A stretch of 12,858 nt of DNA from an uncultured Clostridia bacterium (GCA_910587735.1 CAJUNT010000045.1:1-12858); one strand, 5' to 3'; counted from the stretch's first letter, positions 1 through 7,266 are shown. The notes: generated by a model not told the origin, from the letters alone. Translations and numbers: made by a program.

Positions 1-2
1 TG

Positions 3-755
3 TATGATGAAAAAGTGACAGAACTGTTTGATTATGATGCTGTGGGAAATAGAATCAAAAGGACACTGCAAGGCAAAGAAGAAAACTATTACTACAACAA
101 CAAAAACCAGTTGTTGCAGATAGACAAAGAAAATGATACAATTTTCTATAAATATGATAATCAAGGCAACACACTGGAACAGACAAGCAGTAAAGGCACA
201 ACAACATATCAATACGATATTTACAACAGAACAAGACAAGTCACAACAGAAAACGACGACACTATCAAAAATAAATATGACCCTTTGGGCTTCCGATATA
301 GAAAGGAAGTCAATGGAGAAACGCACAACTATATTTTTGATGGTTGGAGCATTACAGCAGAAACCAACAAAGACGATGAACTGAAAAGCAGAGAAGTGAG
401 AGGCTATGGGCTTGTCAAAAAGGAAACAGACAACAAGCAATACTACTATCATCAAAATGAACATGGCGACATCACCCACCTGACAAATACAGACAGTGAA
501 GTAGAAAACAGCTATCAGCATGACGTATTTGGAAATATTAGAGAACAGCAGGAAAATGTAGAAAATGTTTTCAAATATGCAGGAGAACAGCTAGATAGTG
601 AAACACAACAATACTACTTACGCGCAAGATTCTATAACCCAGTGATAGCACGCTTTACACAGGAAGATGTGTATAGAGGAGATGGACTGAATTTATATGT
701 GTATGTTGTCAATAATCCTTTGCTGTGGATTGACCCTAGTGGACATGCAAAATGT
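3..755 (+). repeat. Rhs core repeat, copy 1 (longest copy, left-truncated by the window)
   Basis: Reference copy for the core blocks in this window. It extends furthest 5' and ends at the KC codons (750-755), after which all similarity to the other copies stops. It carries the TDSEVEN and LDSETQQ variants. Confidence 0.85.
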
Positions 756-1193
756 CCTCACTCTAATGTTCCTGAAAGTAATGAAACAAATTATATTCTT
801 TTTAATAAAACACATAAGGACTCTTTACCACAACCAAGAATATTAGGACCTAATGGAGGTAGATTACAATCACATCATGGGTTACAGCAAGCTTGGGCAT
901 CACATAATTTATCTTCTTATGGATATGACCCTAAATTAGCCCCAACTGTAACAATTGAAACAGGAACAGGATTACCTCATACATTGATAACAAATGCTCA
1001 AAATGCTAGAAGAGATGCTCGTGAAAATAGTGGCAGAGGTAAATGGAGTTCAACTTTACAGGAAGAATTAGGATATATTGTTTCAGATTTTCAAAATGCA
1101 GGCTTTTCAAGAGCTACTATTGATAAAGTTTTAGAACAACAATATAGCATGCTAGATAAATTAAATGTACCATACACGAGAATTGTATATTAA
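3..1193 (+). CDS. Rhs core C-terminus with SHH-type nuclease toxin tip (cassette 1, 5' partial)
   Basis: The frame is open to the left edge; a GTG at 15 has no ribosome binding site and lies inside YD-repeat sequence, so this is the end of a longer gene. Counting from that GTG, YD/RHS repeats fill residues 1-180. The Rhs-associated core follows at about 190-245 (YYLRARFYNP, ARFTQED, NNPLLWIDPSG) and ends in the KC motif at 246-247. In known Rhs proteins this region forms a shell, and the tip beyond the DPxG motif is released as toxin. The tip (248-392) has a GGRLQSHHG motif with His287-His288, a third His at 322 and an Ala/Gln/Arg-rich helix (NAQNARRDAREN). These match my memory of the Tox-SHH family of HNH/Endonuclease VII-fold toxins, so a metal-dependent nuclease is inferred. 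It is the only core here that might belong to an expressed rhs gene. Confidence 0.85.
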   Translation, partial: YDEKVTELFDYDAVGNRIKRTLQGKEENYYYNNKNQLLQIDKENDTIFYKYDNQGNTLEQTSSKGTTTYQYDIYNRTRQVTTENDDTIKNKYDPLGFRYRKEVNGETHNYIFDGWSITAETNKDDELKSREVRGYGLVKKETDNKQYYYHQNEHGDITHLTNTDSEVENSYQHDVFGNIREQQENVENVFKYAGEQLDSETQQYYLRARFYNPVIARFTQEDVYRGDGLNLYVYVVNNPLLWIDPSGHAKCPHSNVPESNETNYILFNKTHKDSLPQPRILGPNGGRLQSHHGLQQAWASHNLSSYGYDPKLAPTVTIETGTGLPHTLITNAQNARRDARENSGRGKWSSTLQEELGYIVSDFQNAGFSRATIDKVLEQQYSMLDKLNVPYTRIVY

Positions 1194-1240
1194 TAATGAA
1201 TGAAAATATAGAGACTTTGTAAATGGAGGACTATGTATTA

Positions 1241-1678
1241 ATGAATTTTTTTGATGAAATAAATAAAAAATATAAAGTTTTTGAATTTGGAGAGATATCT
1301 AGTGTAAATTCTATTATGAAATTAAAAGATTTTTCACCTATTCAAATACCAGAGGAATATTTTGAAATTATTACTGAAAGAAAGGAAATAGAAATAAACA
1401 TTAGAGATATAGAGTATATTGGCATTAGCATATGGAGTGCAAGACGCTGTATAGAAATGAATAATGGATATTATATACAAAAGTATATTCCAAACTCAAT
1501 TGCTATAGGAGATGATGGAAAAGGAAATACACTTTTATATGCAAATGGAAAGCAAGGTTTTGGACTATATATTGTTGGATTTGGAAATTTAGATGTAGAG
1601 GAAATGAAATATATTTCAAAATCCCTTAAAGATTTATTATTAAAAGGAATAGGAGTGGATATTTTATTCGATAACTAA
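1241..1678 (+). CDS. SUKH-family (SMI1/KNR4-like) immunity protein for toxin 1
   Basis: Predicted cytoplasmic immunity protein of 145 residues that should bind and neutralise the SHH nuclease encoded just upstream. The start is set at ATG 1241 (MNFFDEINKK) because GGAGGA at 1225-1230 sits 10 bases before it. An in-frame ATG at 1223 overlaps that ribosome binding site and is unlikely. SUKH-like features are the early IPEEYFEII segment, the central strands and the signature PNSIAIGDDGKGNTLLY. SUKH proteins are a known immunity superfamily often paired with nuclease and deaminase toxins. The gene starts 47 bases after the toxin stop and is followed by a 16-bp perfect inverted repeat. It is more AT-rich than the Rhs core. 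Pairing with toxin 1 is inferred from position. Confidence 0.75.
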   Translation: MNFFDEINKKYKVFEFGEISSVNSIMKLKDFSPIQIPEEYFEIITERKEIEINIRDIEYIGISIWSARRCIEMNNGYYIQKYIPNSIAIGDDGKGNTLLYANGKQGFGLYIVGFGNLDVEEMKYISKSLKDLLLKGIGVDILFDN

Positions 1679-1706
1679 ATAAATTAAAAATTTACTGCTA
1701 TATATT

Positions 1707-1767
1707 ATTAAGAAAGAATATCAATGTTATGAGTTTTTAAATTTATGACAAGATATTCTTTCTTAAT
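1707..1767 (+). terminator. Inverted repeat / possible terminator after immunity gene 1
   Basis: Arms 1707-1722 and 1752-1767 are perfect 16-bp complements separated by a 29-base loop, followed by a T-rich stretch (TATTTTATT). It lies between the immunity stop and the start of core 2. The long loop is unusual for a rho-independent terminator, so a structural or recombination-related role is also possible. Confidence 0.5.
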
Positions 1768-1775
1768 TATTTTAT

Positions 1776-2087
1776 TGCTATCACCAAAATGAACATGGGG
1801 ATATTACTCATTTAACCAACATTGATGAGGAAATAGAAAACAGCTATCAGTATGATGTGTTTGGAAATATTAGAGAACAGCAGGAAAATGTAGAAAATGT
1901 TTTCAAGTATGCAGGTGAGCAACAGGACAAAGAAACACAACAATACTACTTACGCGCAAGATTCTACAACCCAGTGATAGCACGCTTTACACAGGAAGAT
2001 GTGTATAGAGATGATGGATTAAACCTCTATGTATATGTTGTGAATAATCCACTACTGTGGATTGATCCTAGCGGTCATGCAAAATGT
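1776..2087 (+). repeat. Rhs core repeat, copy 2 (about 310 bp)
   Basis: Shortest complete copy of the shared core. Homology to copy 1 begins abruptly at the segment encoding YHQNEHGDIT and runs to the KC codons. The Rhs frame has a TAA at 1764 just upstream and no ATG, so the fragment is cut off from any translation start. Confidence 0.85.
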
Positions 2088-2618
2088 CCTAATTCAAGTA
2101 ATAACGAAAATGAACTCAACAAATATCCAGGAAGAACAATTCTTGCACAAGAGGAATGTCAAAAAATTGTTACAAGAGCTAATGCTATAAAGGCTTTTGA
2201 TGTTTCTAAAAAATATAGAGAAAAGAATCCTACCATATCTATATTTATACATGAAAATGGACAAGTATCAGTTGGAATTAGTGGAGCATCAGAGGGAAAG
2301 CATTATAGCTTTAAATTTGCTGAAAAGCTACAAGAAACATTAAATAATGAAGCAGGATATAACAAATATATAGTATCACCTATTACAGATGATGAATTAA
2401 GAAGTCAAATATTATATCCTGTTGGAAACGGAAATTTACCAGGAGTTTGTGCAGAACCAAAGGCTGCAACAGCAGCTCATAGTATTGGTAGTCCTATTAT
2501 AGGAATGGATACAAGATATTATAAGAATGTAGAGGGACTTAATGCAAATCAAATGGATCCTTGTGATACTTGTAAGCATTATGAGGAGGTTTATATGAAG
2601 TATGCAAATAATAAATAG
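1857..2618 (+). CDS. Orphan Rhs toxin cassette 2: deaminase-fold tip, 5'-truncated
   Basis: Coordinates run from the first possible in-frame start, GTG 1857, but Rhs homology extends back to about 1776. No ribosome binding site precedes the GTG, so the cassette is probably silent. Residues 1-77 are Rhs core ending in WIDPSGHAKC. The tip (78-253) has the two zinc-site motifs of the cytidine-deaminase fold: CAE at Cys198-Glu200, within GVCAEPKAATAAHS, and PCDTC with Cys236 and Cys239. Known toxins of this fold deaminate bases in DNA, RNA or nucleotides; the substrate here cannot be read from sequence. An upstream strand segment (ISIFIHENGQVSVGISG) fits the core sheet. It may belong to the YwqJ-like group, but I am not certain. 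The 3' end overlaps the next immunity gene by 17 bases. Confidence 0.8.
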   Translation: MFGNIREQQENVENVFKYAGEQQDKETQQYYLRARFYNPVIARFTQEDVYRDDGLNLYVYVVNNPLLWIDPSGHAKCPNSSNNENELNKYPGRTILAQEECQKIVTRANAIKAFDVSKKYREKNPTISIFIHENGQVSVGISGASEGKHYSFKFAEKLQETLNNEAGYNKYIVSPITDDELRSQILYPVGNGNLPGVCAEPKAATAAHSIGSPIIGMDTRYYKNVEGLNANQMDPCDTCKHYEEVYMKYANNK

Positions 2619-3369
2619 GAATATACTAAAGATTCCAAATGCAAATTTAATAGATGAACTAAATCTTTATATTGAACCTGTAGACAAAAACTGGAAAAAT
2701 AGGATAAAGCCATCTGATAAACAGTCAATTGATTTATTAAAAGAATATTTAGGTATGAATCAAGTTAACGTAAATTTTCCTAATTCATTTATTAATTTTT
2801 GTTATTTTGCAGGTAAATATGATGGTGGTTTATTATCAACTGTTCTTAAAGGAGATTTTTCTATTTATGAACTAATAGAGTTTAATAAAGAAATATATGA
2901 CTTCTATAAAGAAGATTTAGATCCATTCAATTTTGAATTTTTAACAGATGAAGTTGGAATGGGATATATCATAAAGCAAAATAATAATGTTGAAATAGGA
3001 ATTTATTATGAAGGAACTTGTTTTATTAGCTCATCTTTTGAAAAGTTGCTATTTCAATGTGCAGTACGATTGTATGAAGAAAAATATTTTCTTGAAAAAA
3101 TTTGTTTTGGATTAAATATAAATCTTTCAAAACAAAGTGACGGATTAATAATATTTGATAAAGTAAGAAAAATCTGTCAATTGTATGATTTAAAGGAAGT
3201 ATGGTTTAATGACGATTATTTTTATTTTGCATATTGCGATAGTTTTTCTATTTTTTTACTTAATCATGTTGGAATTGTTGGTCAAATAGCTGGAAATGAT
3301 CTTCAAAAAATAAAAGATTTTTCTAAAAAAATAGAAACCCATATAGAAATTAAAATGCAAATTTTTTAG
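2602..3369 (+). CDS. SUKH-like immunity protein for deaminase toxin 2
   Basis: A 255-residue protein with no signal peptide or membrane segment. ATG 2602 is preceded by GAGGAGG at 2583-2589, inside the toxin coding region, and the genes overlap by 17 bases, which favours translational coupling if the toxin is ever read. Residues about 36-165 resemble SUKH/SMI1-KNR4 proteins: an FPNSFINFCYFAG-like segment, a GG turn (KYDGGLL), FSIYELIEFNKEI and a late SSSFEKLLFQ helix. The C-terminal part is less typical and contains a second possible half (KICQLYDLKEVWFNDDYFYF). Role as immunity to toxin 2 is inferred from the overlap. The SUKH assignment is moderate. Confidence 0.65.
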   Translation: MQIINRNILKIPNANLIDELNLYIEPVDKNWKNRIKPSDKQSIDLLKEYLGMNQVNVNFPNSFINFCYFAGKYDGGLLSTVLKGDFSIYELIEFNKEIYDFYKEDLDPFNFEFLTDEVGMGYIIKQNNNVEIGIYYEGTCFISSSFEKLLFQCAVRLYEEKYFLEKICFGLNINLSKQSDGLIIFDKVRKICQLYDLKEVWFNDDYFYFAYCDSFSIFLLNHVGIVGQIAGNDLQKIKDFSKKIETHIEIKMQIF

Positions 3370-3380
3370 AATAAAAAATA

Positions 3381-3467
3381 TGGTTCTGTTAAGTTAATTT
3401 TGTAAGAAAATATTGATAGCTTTAACAATAAAGTAGTTTTCTATAATATTTTAATTTAACAGAACCA
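3381..3467. repeat. 87-bp palindromic element (MITE-like or large hairpin)
   Basis: Arms 3381-3397 and 3451-3467 are complementary at 16 of 17 positions, and the one exception would form a G-U pair in RNA. The ends read TGGTTCTGTTAA and its complement. An inner pair (AAAATATT at 3407-3414, AATATTTT at 3445-3452) adds further symmetry. The outer GGTTCTGTT resembles terminal repeats of some IS6-family elements. No clear target-site duplication flanks it. It lies between immunity gene 2 and the truncated ORF at 3498. Confidence 0.5.
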
Positions 3468-3497
3468 AATTATAATTATTTTAAGGAGAAAAATTGT

Positions 3498-3644
3498 ATG
3501 GAAAATTATATAGAAAAGTTAAAAAAAATAAATGGAAGTGGTCAATGTGCATTTGTGTTAGCGATTGCAGAAAAAATTCTGGAACATGAGGAATTAAAAA
3601 TAGAAAGTGAAGTATATAATTTTGCAAAAAAGGCGGAGTTTTAA
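3498..3644 (+). pseudogene. 48-codon ORF, likely stump of an immunity gene truncated by core 3
   Basis: ATG 3498 is preceded by AAGGAG at 3483-3488, and the frame reads 48 residues to TAA 3642-3644. The product begins MENYIEKLKKINGSGQCAFV and continues as an amphipathic helical segment (LAIAEKILEHEELKIESEVY). The stop comes 2 bases before Rhs core homology begins (AGCAGTAAAGG, about 3647). It therefore looks like the first part of a longer immunity gene cut off when the Rhs fragment was joined to it. The FVLAIAEKIL pattern loosely recalls alpha-helical immunity proteins such as Imm6 or DUF416, but this is weak. It could also be an intact small protein. No matching toxin remains beside it. Confidence 0.5.
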
Positions 3645-3646
3645 AA

Positions 3647-4216
3647 AGCAGTAAAGGTACAATAACATACCAGTACGACATATACAATAGAACAAGACAA
3701 GTCACAACGGAAAACGGCGATACTATCAAAAATAAATATGACCCTTTGGGTTTCCGATATAGAAAGGAAGTCAATGGAGAAACGCACAACTATATTTTTG
3801 ATGGTTGGAGTATTACAGCAGAAACTAATAAATATGGTGAACTGAAAAGCAGAGAAGTGAGAGGGTATGGGCTTGTCAAAAAGGAAATAGACAACAAGCA
3901 ATACTACTATCATCAAAATGAACATGGGGATATTACTCATTTAACCAACATTGATGAGGAAATAGAAAACAGCTATCAGTATGATGTGTTTGGAAATATT
4001 AGAGAACAGCAGGAAAATGTAGAAAATGTTTTCAAGTATGCAGGTGAGCAGCAAGACCAAGAAACGGAACAGTATTACTTGAGAGCAAGATTCTACAATC
4101 CAGTGATAGCACGCTTTACACAGGAAGATGTGTATAGGGGCGATGGGCTGAATCTCTATGTTTATGTTGTCAATAATCCTCTGCTATGGATTGATCCTAC
4201 TGGTTATGAAAAATGC
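3647..4216 (+). repeat. Rhs core repeat, copy 3 (about 570 bp)
   Basis: Homology to copy 1 begins at the SSKGT.TYQYD segment and runs to the KC codons. The Rhs frame has stops at 3587, 3608 and 3617 and no ATG, so the fragment has no start of its own. It carries the THLTNIDEEIEN and GEQQDQETEQ variants. Confidence 0.85.
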
Positions 4217-4681
4217 AACAAAAATTTTGAAGATTTAATGAAGAAACTTAATAAAGATAACGATGTAGGAGAGGATAAAAGATATAATGCTTATTGGGAA
4301 CAAGGTGCAGGGTCCTATGAAATGAAAAAACAACCTAATGGAGAAAAAATAGAAGTAATTACAAGAGGTAAAGGTGAAATAAATACAAGACAACGTTTAC
4401 AAGCTCCTCTAGGAACACGTAGTATTATAGATATAAAATATGGAGAGGAGAAAGGAAAAAAATATATGTATTATAGAGAAACTATTTTTGATGAATTTGG
4501 CAGAAGAATAGGAAATAATGATTATACAGACCATGAACATCCTGAAGTAGCTTCCCATGTGAATCCTCACCATCATCCGAATCCACCAACTGAGCCGTCT
4601 CAGCATGGTAAAGGAGTTGTTGGATTACATCCAGATACCCCAAATAAGGAGGATAAATATGGAAAGTATACCAATCACTAA
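3746..4681 (+). CDS. Orphan Rhs toxin cassette 3: unassigned His-rich tip, 5'-truncated
   Basis: The first possible in-frame start is TTG 3746, within DPLGFRY and with no ribosome binding site; core homology extends back to about 3647, so the cassette is probably silent. The core ends in WIDPTGYEKC at residue 157. The tip (158-311) has a charged helical start, then TRQRLQAPLGTRSIIDIKYG, YYRETIFDEFGRRIGNND, and a His-rich end with DHEHPEVASH, a PHHHPNP triad at residues 275-277, QHGK and GLHPDTP. Clustered His/Asp suggests a metal-dependent or acid-base nuclease. The order of an FDEFGRR turn followed by HP, H and PHHH recalls the Ntox24-type layout, but I cannot confirm a family. The 3' end overlaps the next gene by 23 bases. 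Confidence 0.75.
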   Translation: MGFRYRKEVNGETHNYIFDGWSITAETNKYGELKSREVRGYGLVKKEIDNKQYYYHQNEHGDITHLTNIDEEIENSYQYDVFGNIREQQENVENVFKYAGEQQDQETEQYYLRARFYNPVIARFTQEDVYRGDGLNLYVYVVNNPLLWIDPTGYEKCNKNFEDLMKKLNKDNDVGEDKRYNAYWEQGAGSYEMKKQPNGEKIEVITRGKGEINTRQRLQAPLGTRSIIDIKYGEEKGKKYMYYRETIFDEFGRRIGNNDYTDHEHPEVASHVNPHHHPNPPTEPSQHGKGVVGLHPDTPNKEDKYGKYTNH

Positions 4682-5186
4682 TTATTTATATACTGCTATT
4701 ATTAGTGGATATTACTCTGTTGATGATTGTAGAAAATGGGCAGATAGAATAATATTGAATAATGAAGTTGATAATATTGACATATGGATATTTGACGTAG
4801 CTTTTTCAACAAATGAAGAACAATTATTTGATGCAATTTTAGAACAAAAAATACAAGAGGTTTTTGATGAAAATACGACATATTCAAAGGCGGATGCTAT
4901 TGTTGGATATTATTACTTATTATATAAAGAACAGAAAATGTCTGCGCTAGAGTTGATTAATAAAATTACTGATGAAGATGACAACTCATATGAAGGAAAT
5001 TTATATTCTAATGAAAGATTTTGTAAAACAATGTTTTCTGTAGGTGAGTCCTTTAAAAATTGTAGAACGAACAGAGAAAAAGAAAAAGTATGTGCAGAAT
5101 GTTTGAAAAAAATAGAAGATTTGTTTATTTCAGTATCAACAATAGCATTACAACAACAAGCAATATTAAAATCATATCTTATGTAA
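4659..5186 (+). CDS. Predicted immunity protein for toxin 3 (family unassigned)
   Basis: A 175-residue, mostly helical, acidic protein. The start is set at ATG 4659 (MESIPITNYL) because AAGGAGG lies just upstream at 4646-4652. An upstream in-frame ATG at 4605 falls deep in the toxin coding sequence and lacks a ribosome binding site. The gene overlaps the toxin by 23 bases, so the ribosome binding site is inside the toxin. Visible features are a GYYSVDDCRKWADRII helix, IDIWIFDVAFSTNEEQL and a long C-terminal helical region with four Cys. I do not recognise the family. Immunity to toxin 3 is inferred from the overlap and from the pattern of the other cassettes. A strong terminator follows. Confidence 0.7.
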   Translation: MESIPITNYLYTAIISGYYSVDDCRKWADRIILNNEVDNIDIWIFDVAFSTNEEQLFDAILEQKIQEVFDENTTYSKADAIVGYYYLLYKEQKMSALELINKITDEDDNSYEGNLYSNERFCKTMFSVGESFKNCRTNREKEKVCAECLKKIEDLFISVSTIALQQQAILKSYLM

Positions 5187-5226
5187 AAATAAACAGAGAA
5201 AGAATATGTGATTTTTAGTTATCCAC

Positions 5227-5267
5227 TTTAAAAGGTTATATTTTAATATAACCTTTTAAAATTTTTT
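5227..5267 (+). terminator. Rho-independent terminator after immunity gene 3
   Basis: Arms 5227-5242 and 5245-5260 are perfect 16-bp complements with a minimal loop, followed by ATTTTTT. This is one of the clearest terminators in the window; it separates cassette 3 from core 4. Confidence 0.85.
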
Positions 5268-5302
5268 GGATAAAAATAGTATATATTTATTCTAACAAAT
5301 AG

Positions 5303-5710
5303 ATCATTACAGCTAAACCCAACAAAAATGGTGAACTGAAAAGCAGAGAAGTGAGAGGGTATGGGCTTGTCAAAAAGGAAATAGACAACAAGCAATACTA
5401 CTATCATCAAAACGAACATGGGGATATTACTCATTTAACCAACATTGATGAGGAAATAGAAAACATCTATCAGTATGATGTGTTTGGAAATATTAGAGAA
5501 CAGCAGGAAAATGTAGAGAATGTTTTCAAGTATGCAGGTGAACAACTTGATAGTGAAACACAACAATACTACTTACGCGCAAGATTCTACAACCCAGTGA
5601 TAGCACGCTTTACACAAGAAGATGTGTATAGAGGCGATGGGCTGAATTTATATGTGTATGTTGTGAATAATCCACTATTGTGGTTTGACCCTAGTGGTTA
5701 TGATAAGTGT
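5303..5710 (+). repeat. Rhs core repeat, copy 4 (about 405 bp)
   Basis: Homology starts within the SITAETNK segment (here IITAKPNKNGELKS) directly after an in-frame TAG at 5300 and runs to the KC codons. The junction follows an AT-rich spacer downstream of the terminator. The copy combines the IDEEIEN and LDSETQQ variants and has WFDPSG rather than WIDPSG. Confidence 0.85.
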
Positions 5711-6046
5711 TTAACTAGTAATAAAACACCTAATAGAAATACACCTCACATTGAAAATGGAAATTTAAAAGAAGGTTGGATACATATTGATGCAAGACAT
5801 CTTACAGGAAATCATCCAAAAGGTCATGGAGATTTATTTGCACCAGGAACAACACGTAGACAGTTAGAAAAAGCAGCTAAAATCGTGGTTTCAAAAGGAA
5901 GAAGAGTTACAGAAAATCCAAATGCAAGAATACAAACATTTGAAAAAGATATAGTTGTAAATAAACGAAAAGATTTAGTGAGAGTAACGGTAGATTCATA
6001 TGATTCTAATAGAGTTATAACGATTTTTCCGGTAAGAAGTGAATAG
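5351..6046 (+). CDS. Orphan Rhs toxin cassette 4: small EndoU/BECR-like RNase candidate, 5'-truncated
   Basis: The first possible start is GTG 5351 with no ribosome binding site; core homology begins near 5303, so the cassette is probably silent. The core ends in WFDPSGYDKC at residue 120. The 111-residue tip has several His (GWIHIDARHLTGNH at about 142-155, then KGHGDLF), a basic helix (TTRRQLEKAAKIVV), and a C-terminal strand pair with VRVTVDSYDSNRVITIFP. Spaced His, central Lys/Arg and a final strand carrying Ser/Tyr and TIFP resemble the EndoU branch of the BECR (barnase-EndoU-colicin E5/D-RelE) fold, suggesting an RNA-cutting toxin. This is by eye and of moderate certainty. An 11-bp perfect hairpin overlaps the stop codon. 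Confidence 0.75.
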   Translation: MRGYGLVKKEIDNKQYYYHQNEHGDITHLTNIDEEIENIYQYDVFGNIREQQENVENVFKYAGEQLDSETQQYYLRARFYNPVIARFTQEDVYRGDGLNLYVYVVNNPLLWFDPSGYDKCLTSNKTPNRNTPHIENGNLKEGWIHIDARHLTGNHPKGHGDLFAPGTTRRQLEKAAKIVVSKGRRVTENPNARIQTFEKDIVVNKRKDLVRVTVDSYDSNRVITIFPVRSE

Positions 6047-6069
6047 AAATATGTAAATATATTTCTATT
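6042..6069 (+). terminator. Hairpin overlapping the toxin 4 stop codon
   Basis: Arms 6042-6052 and 6059-6069 are perfect 11-bp complements with a 6-base loop; the TAG stop lies in the left arm. There is no clean U-tract afterwards, so it may be a weak terminator or an mRNA-end structure. Confidence 0.4.
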
Positions 6070-6106
6070 TCTCTGAAAGATTAGTAAAAATTTTTTTAGA
6101 AAACAT

Positions 6107-6178
6107 AATAACAGCTTCTTGCTGAAAGAAAATATATTTTATTTGAATTTATTATATTTTCAATAAGGAGCTGTTATT
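6107..6178 (+). promoter_or_regulatory. Imperfect inverted repeat ahead of immunity gene 4
   Basis: Arms 6107-6128 and 6157-6178 match at 18 of 22 positions, with an outer perfect 10-bp stem (AATAACAGCT). The right arm contains AAGGAG at 6165-6170, but no ATG follows at a suitable distance. The true ribosome binding site and ATG of the immunity gene lie about 16-30 bases further on. It could be an attenuator, a terminator or a remnant of an excised gene. Confidence 0.4.
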
Positions 6179-6206
6179 TATATTATTATTTAAAAAGGTG
6201 ATAGAT

Positions 6207-6641
6207 ATGTTAGAATTTCATTTTTTTATAGAAGATGATGAAGAAATTATAACTGGATATGAATTAGGAAGAATAAAATTAAAATCTTATAAATGTATTT
6301 ATGAATTAAATGATTCAAAGAAATATTTTATGGTATTTTTAACAATCTCTGCTTTATTAGATAGTATCTATTCTTTATATCGATATAAGGAAAAAAATAA
6401 AACAGTGATATGTGTTGATTCATCATTTTATTTAGGATTTATAGCGAATAAAAATGATACAATTACATTTTATGCGTTGGATACACATATAGGAGATTTT
6501 GATAAAAATTATTTTTTAAATAAATTGTATAATGATTGTAGTCGTTTTTGTAAAAAATATATAAATAAGTTGGATTTTGATCGTTCAGTAAAAAATGATA
6601 TAGAAAGTTCAATGAAAAATATAGAATTATTAATTAGATAA
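6207..6641 (+). CDS. Predicted immunity protein for toxin 4 (family unassigned)
   Basis: A 144-residue protein. ATG 6207 (MLEFHFFIEDDEEI) is chosen because AAAGGTGAT at 6194-6202 sits just upstream; the in-frame GTG at 6198 overlaps that site. The N-terminus is acidic; a hydrophobic stretch (FMVFLTISALLDSIYSLY) is probably a buried helix rather than a membrane anchor; beta-like segments follow (TVICVDSSFYLGFIAN, TITFYALD). I do not recognise the family. Unlike the other pairs, it begins 160 bases after the toxin stop, beyond two inverted repeats, so the pairing is less certain. It is among the most AT-rich genes here. No hairpin follows; core 5 begins about 55 bases downstream. Confidence 0.6.
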   Translation: MLEFHFFIEDDEEIITGYELGRIKLKSYKCIYELNDSKKYFMVFLTISALLDSIYSLYRYKEKNKTVICVDSSFYLGFIANKNDTITFYALDTHIGDFDKNYFLNKLYNDCSRFCKKYINKLDFDRSVKNDIESSMKNIELLIR

Positions 6642-6696
6642 AAAATATAATAAGAAAGACATTAGAAAATGAAATAAGCTGTAAAAATTATTGTAA

Positions 6697-7266
6697 AATA
6701 GCGAAAGTATAACAGGATATCAATACGACATATACAACAGAACAAGACAAGTCACAACAGAAAACGGCGACATCATTAAAAATAAATATGACCCTTTGGG
6801 CTTCCGATATAGAAAGGAAGTCAATGGAGAAACGCACAACTATATTTTTGATGGTTGGAGCATTACAGCAGAAACCAACAAATATGGCGAACTGAAAAGC
6901 AGAGAAGTTCGCGGGTATGGGCTTGTCAAAAAGGAAATAGACAACAAGCAATACTACTATCATCAAAATGAACATGGGGATATTATCCACTTGACAAATA
7001 CAGACAGCGAAGTAGAAAACTACTACCAATATGATGTATTTGGCAATATGAGGGAACAGCAGGAAAATGTAGAAAATATTTTCAAATATACAGGAGAACA
7101 ACAGGACAAAGGAACAGAACAGTATTACCTAAGAGCAAGGTTCTACAACCAAGTAATAGCACGCTTTACACAAGAAGATGTGTATAGGGGCGACGGGTTG
7201 AATCTGTATGTGTATGTTGTGAATAATCCACTGTTGTGGATTGACCCTAGTGGTTATACAAAATGT
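6697..7266 (+). repeat. Rhs core repeat, copy 5 (about 570 bp)
   Basis: Rhs frame opens after a TAA at 6694 and reads SESITGYQYD, then clear homology to copy 1 through the KC codons. Start position is similar to copy 3. It carries the TDSEVEN variant shared only with copy 1, plus private changes (KYTGEQ, FYNQVIARF). Confidence 0.85.

Noticed and set aside
15..17. GTG at 15 as the true start of the first gene
   Set aside because: YD-repeat coding continues in frame to the left edge and there is no ribosome binding site, so the gene begins outside the window.
133..384. Plus-strand ORF in another frame inside core 1
   Set aside because: Overlaps YD-repeat coding sequence out of frame, with no ribosome binding site and no sensible protein pattern.
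1223..1225. ATG 1223 as start of immunity gene 1
   Set aside because: It overlaps the GGAGGA ribosome binding site of the better placed ATG at 1241.
3413..3446. TTGATA ... TATAAT as a promoter for the ORF at 3498
   Set aside because: The spacer is about 23 bases, too long for a standard promoter, and the TATAAT falls inside the palindromic element.
4605..4658. Upstream ATG at 4605 for immunity gene 3
   Set aside because: No ribosome binding site; AAGGAGG lies just upstream of ATG 4659 instead.
6318..6400. Hydrophobic segment of immunity protein 4 as a membrane helix
   Set aside because: Short and interrupted by Asp, Ser and Tyr; more likely a buried helix of a soluble protein.
6688..7101. 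Minus-strand ORFs repeated in many cores (products starting MSNIPMF, hydrophobic), also near 3641, 5243, 8198 and 9722
   Set aside because: They are exact antisense shadows of the conserved Rhs core, recur only because the core recurs, lack ribosome binding sites and vary in length with the core copy.
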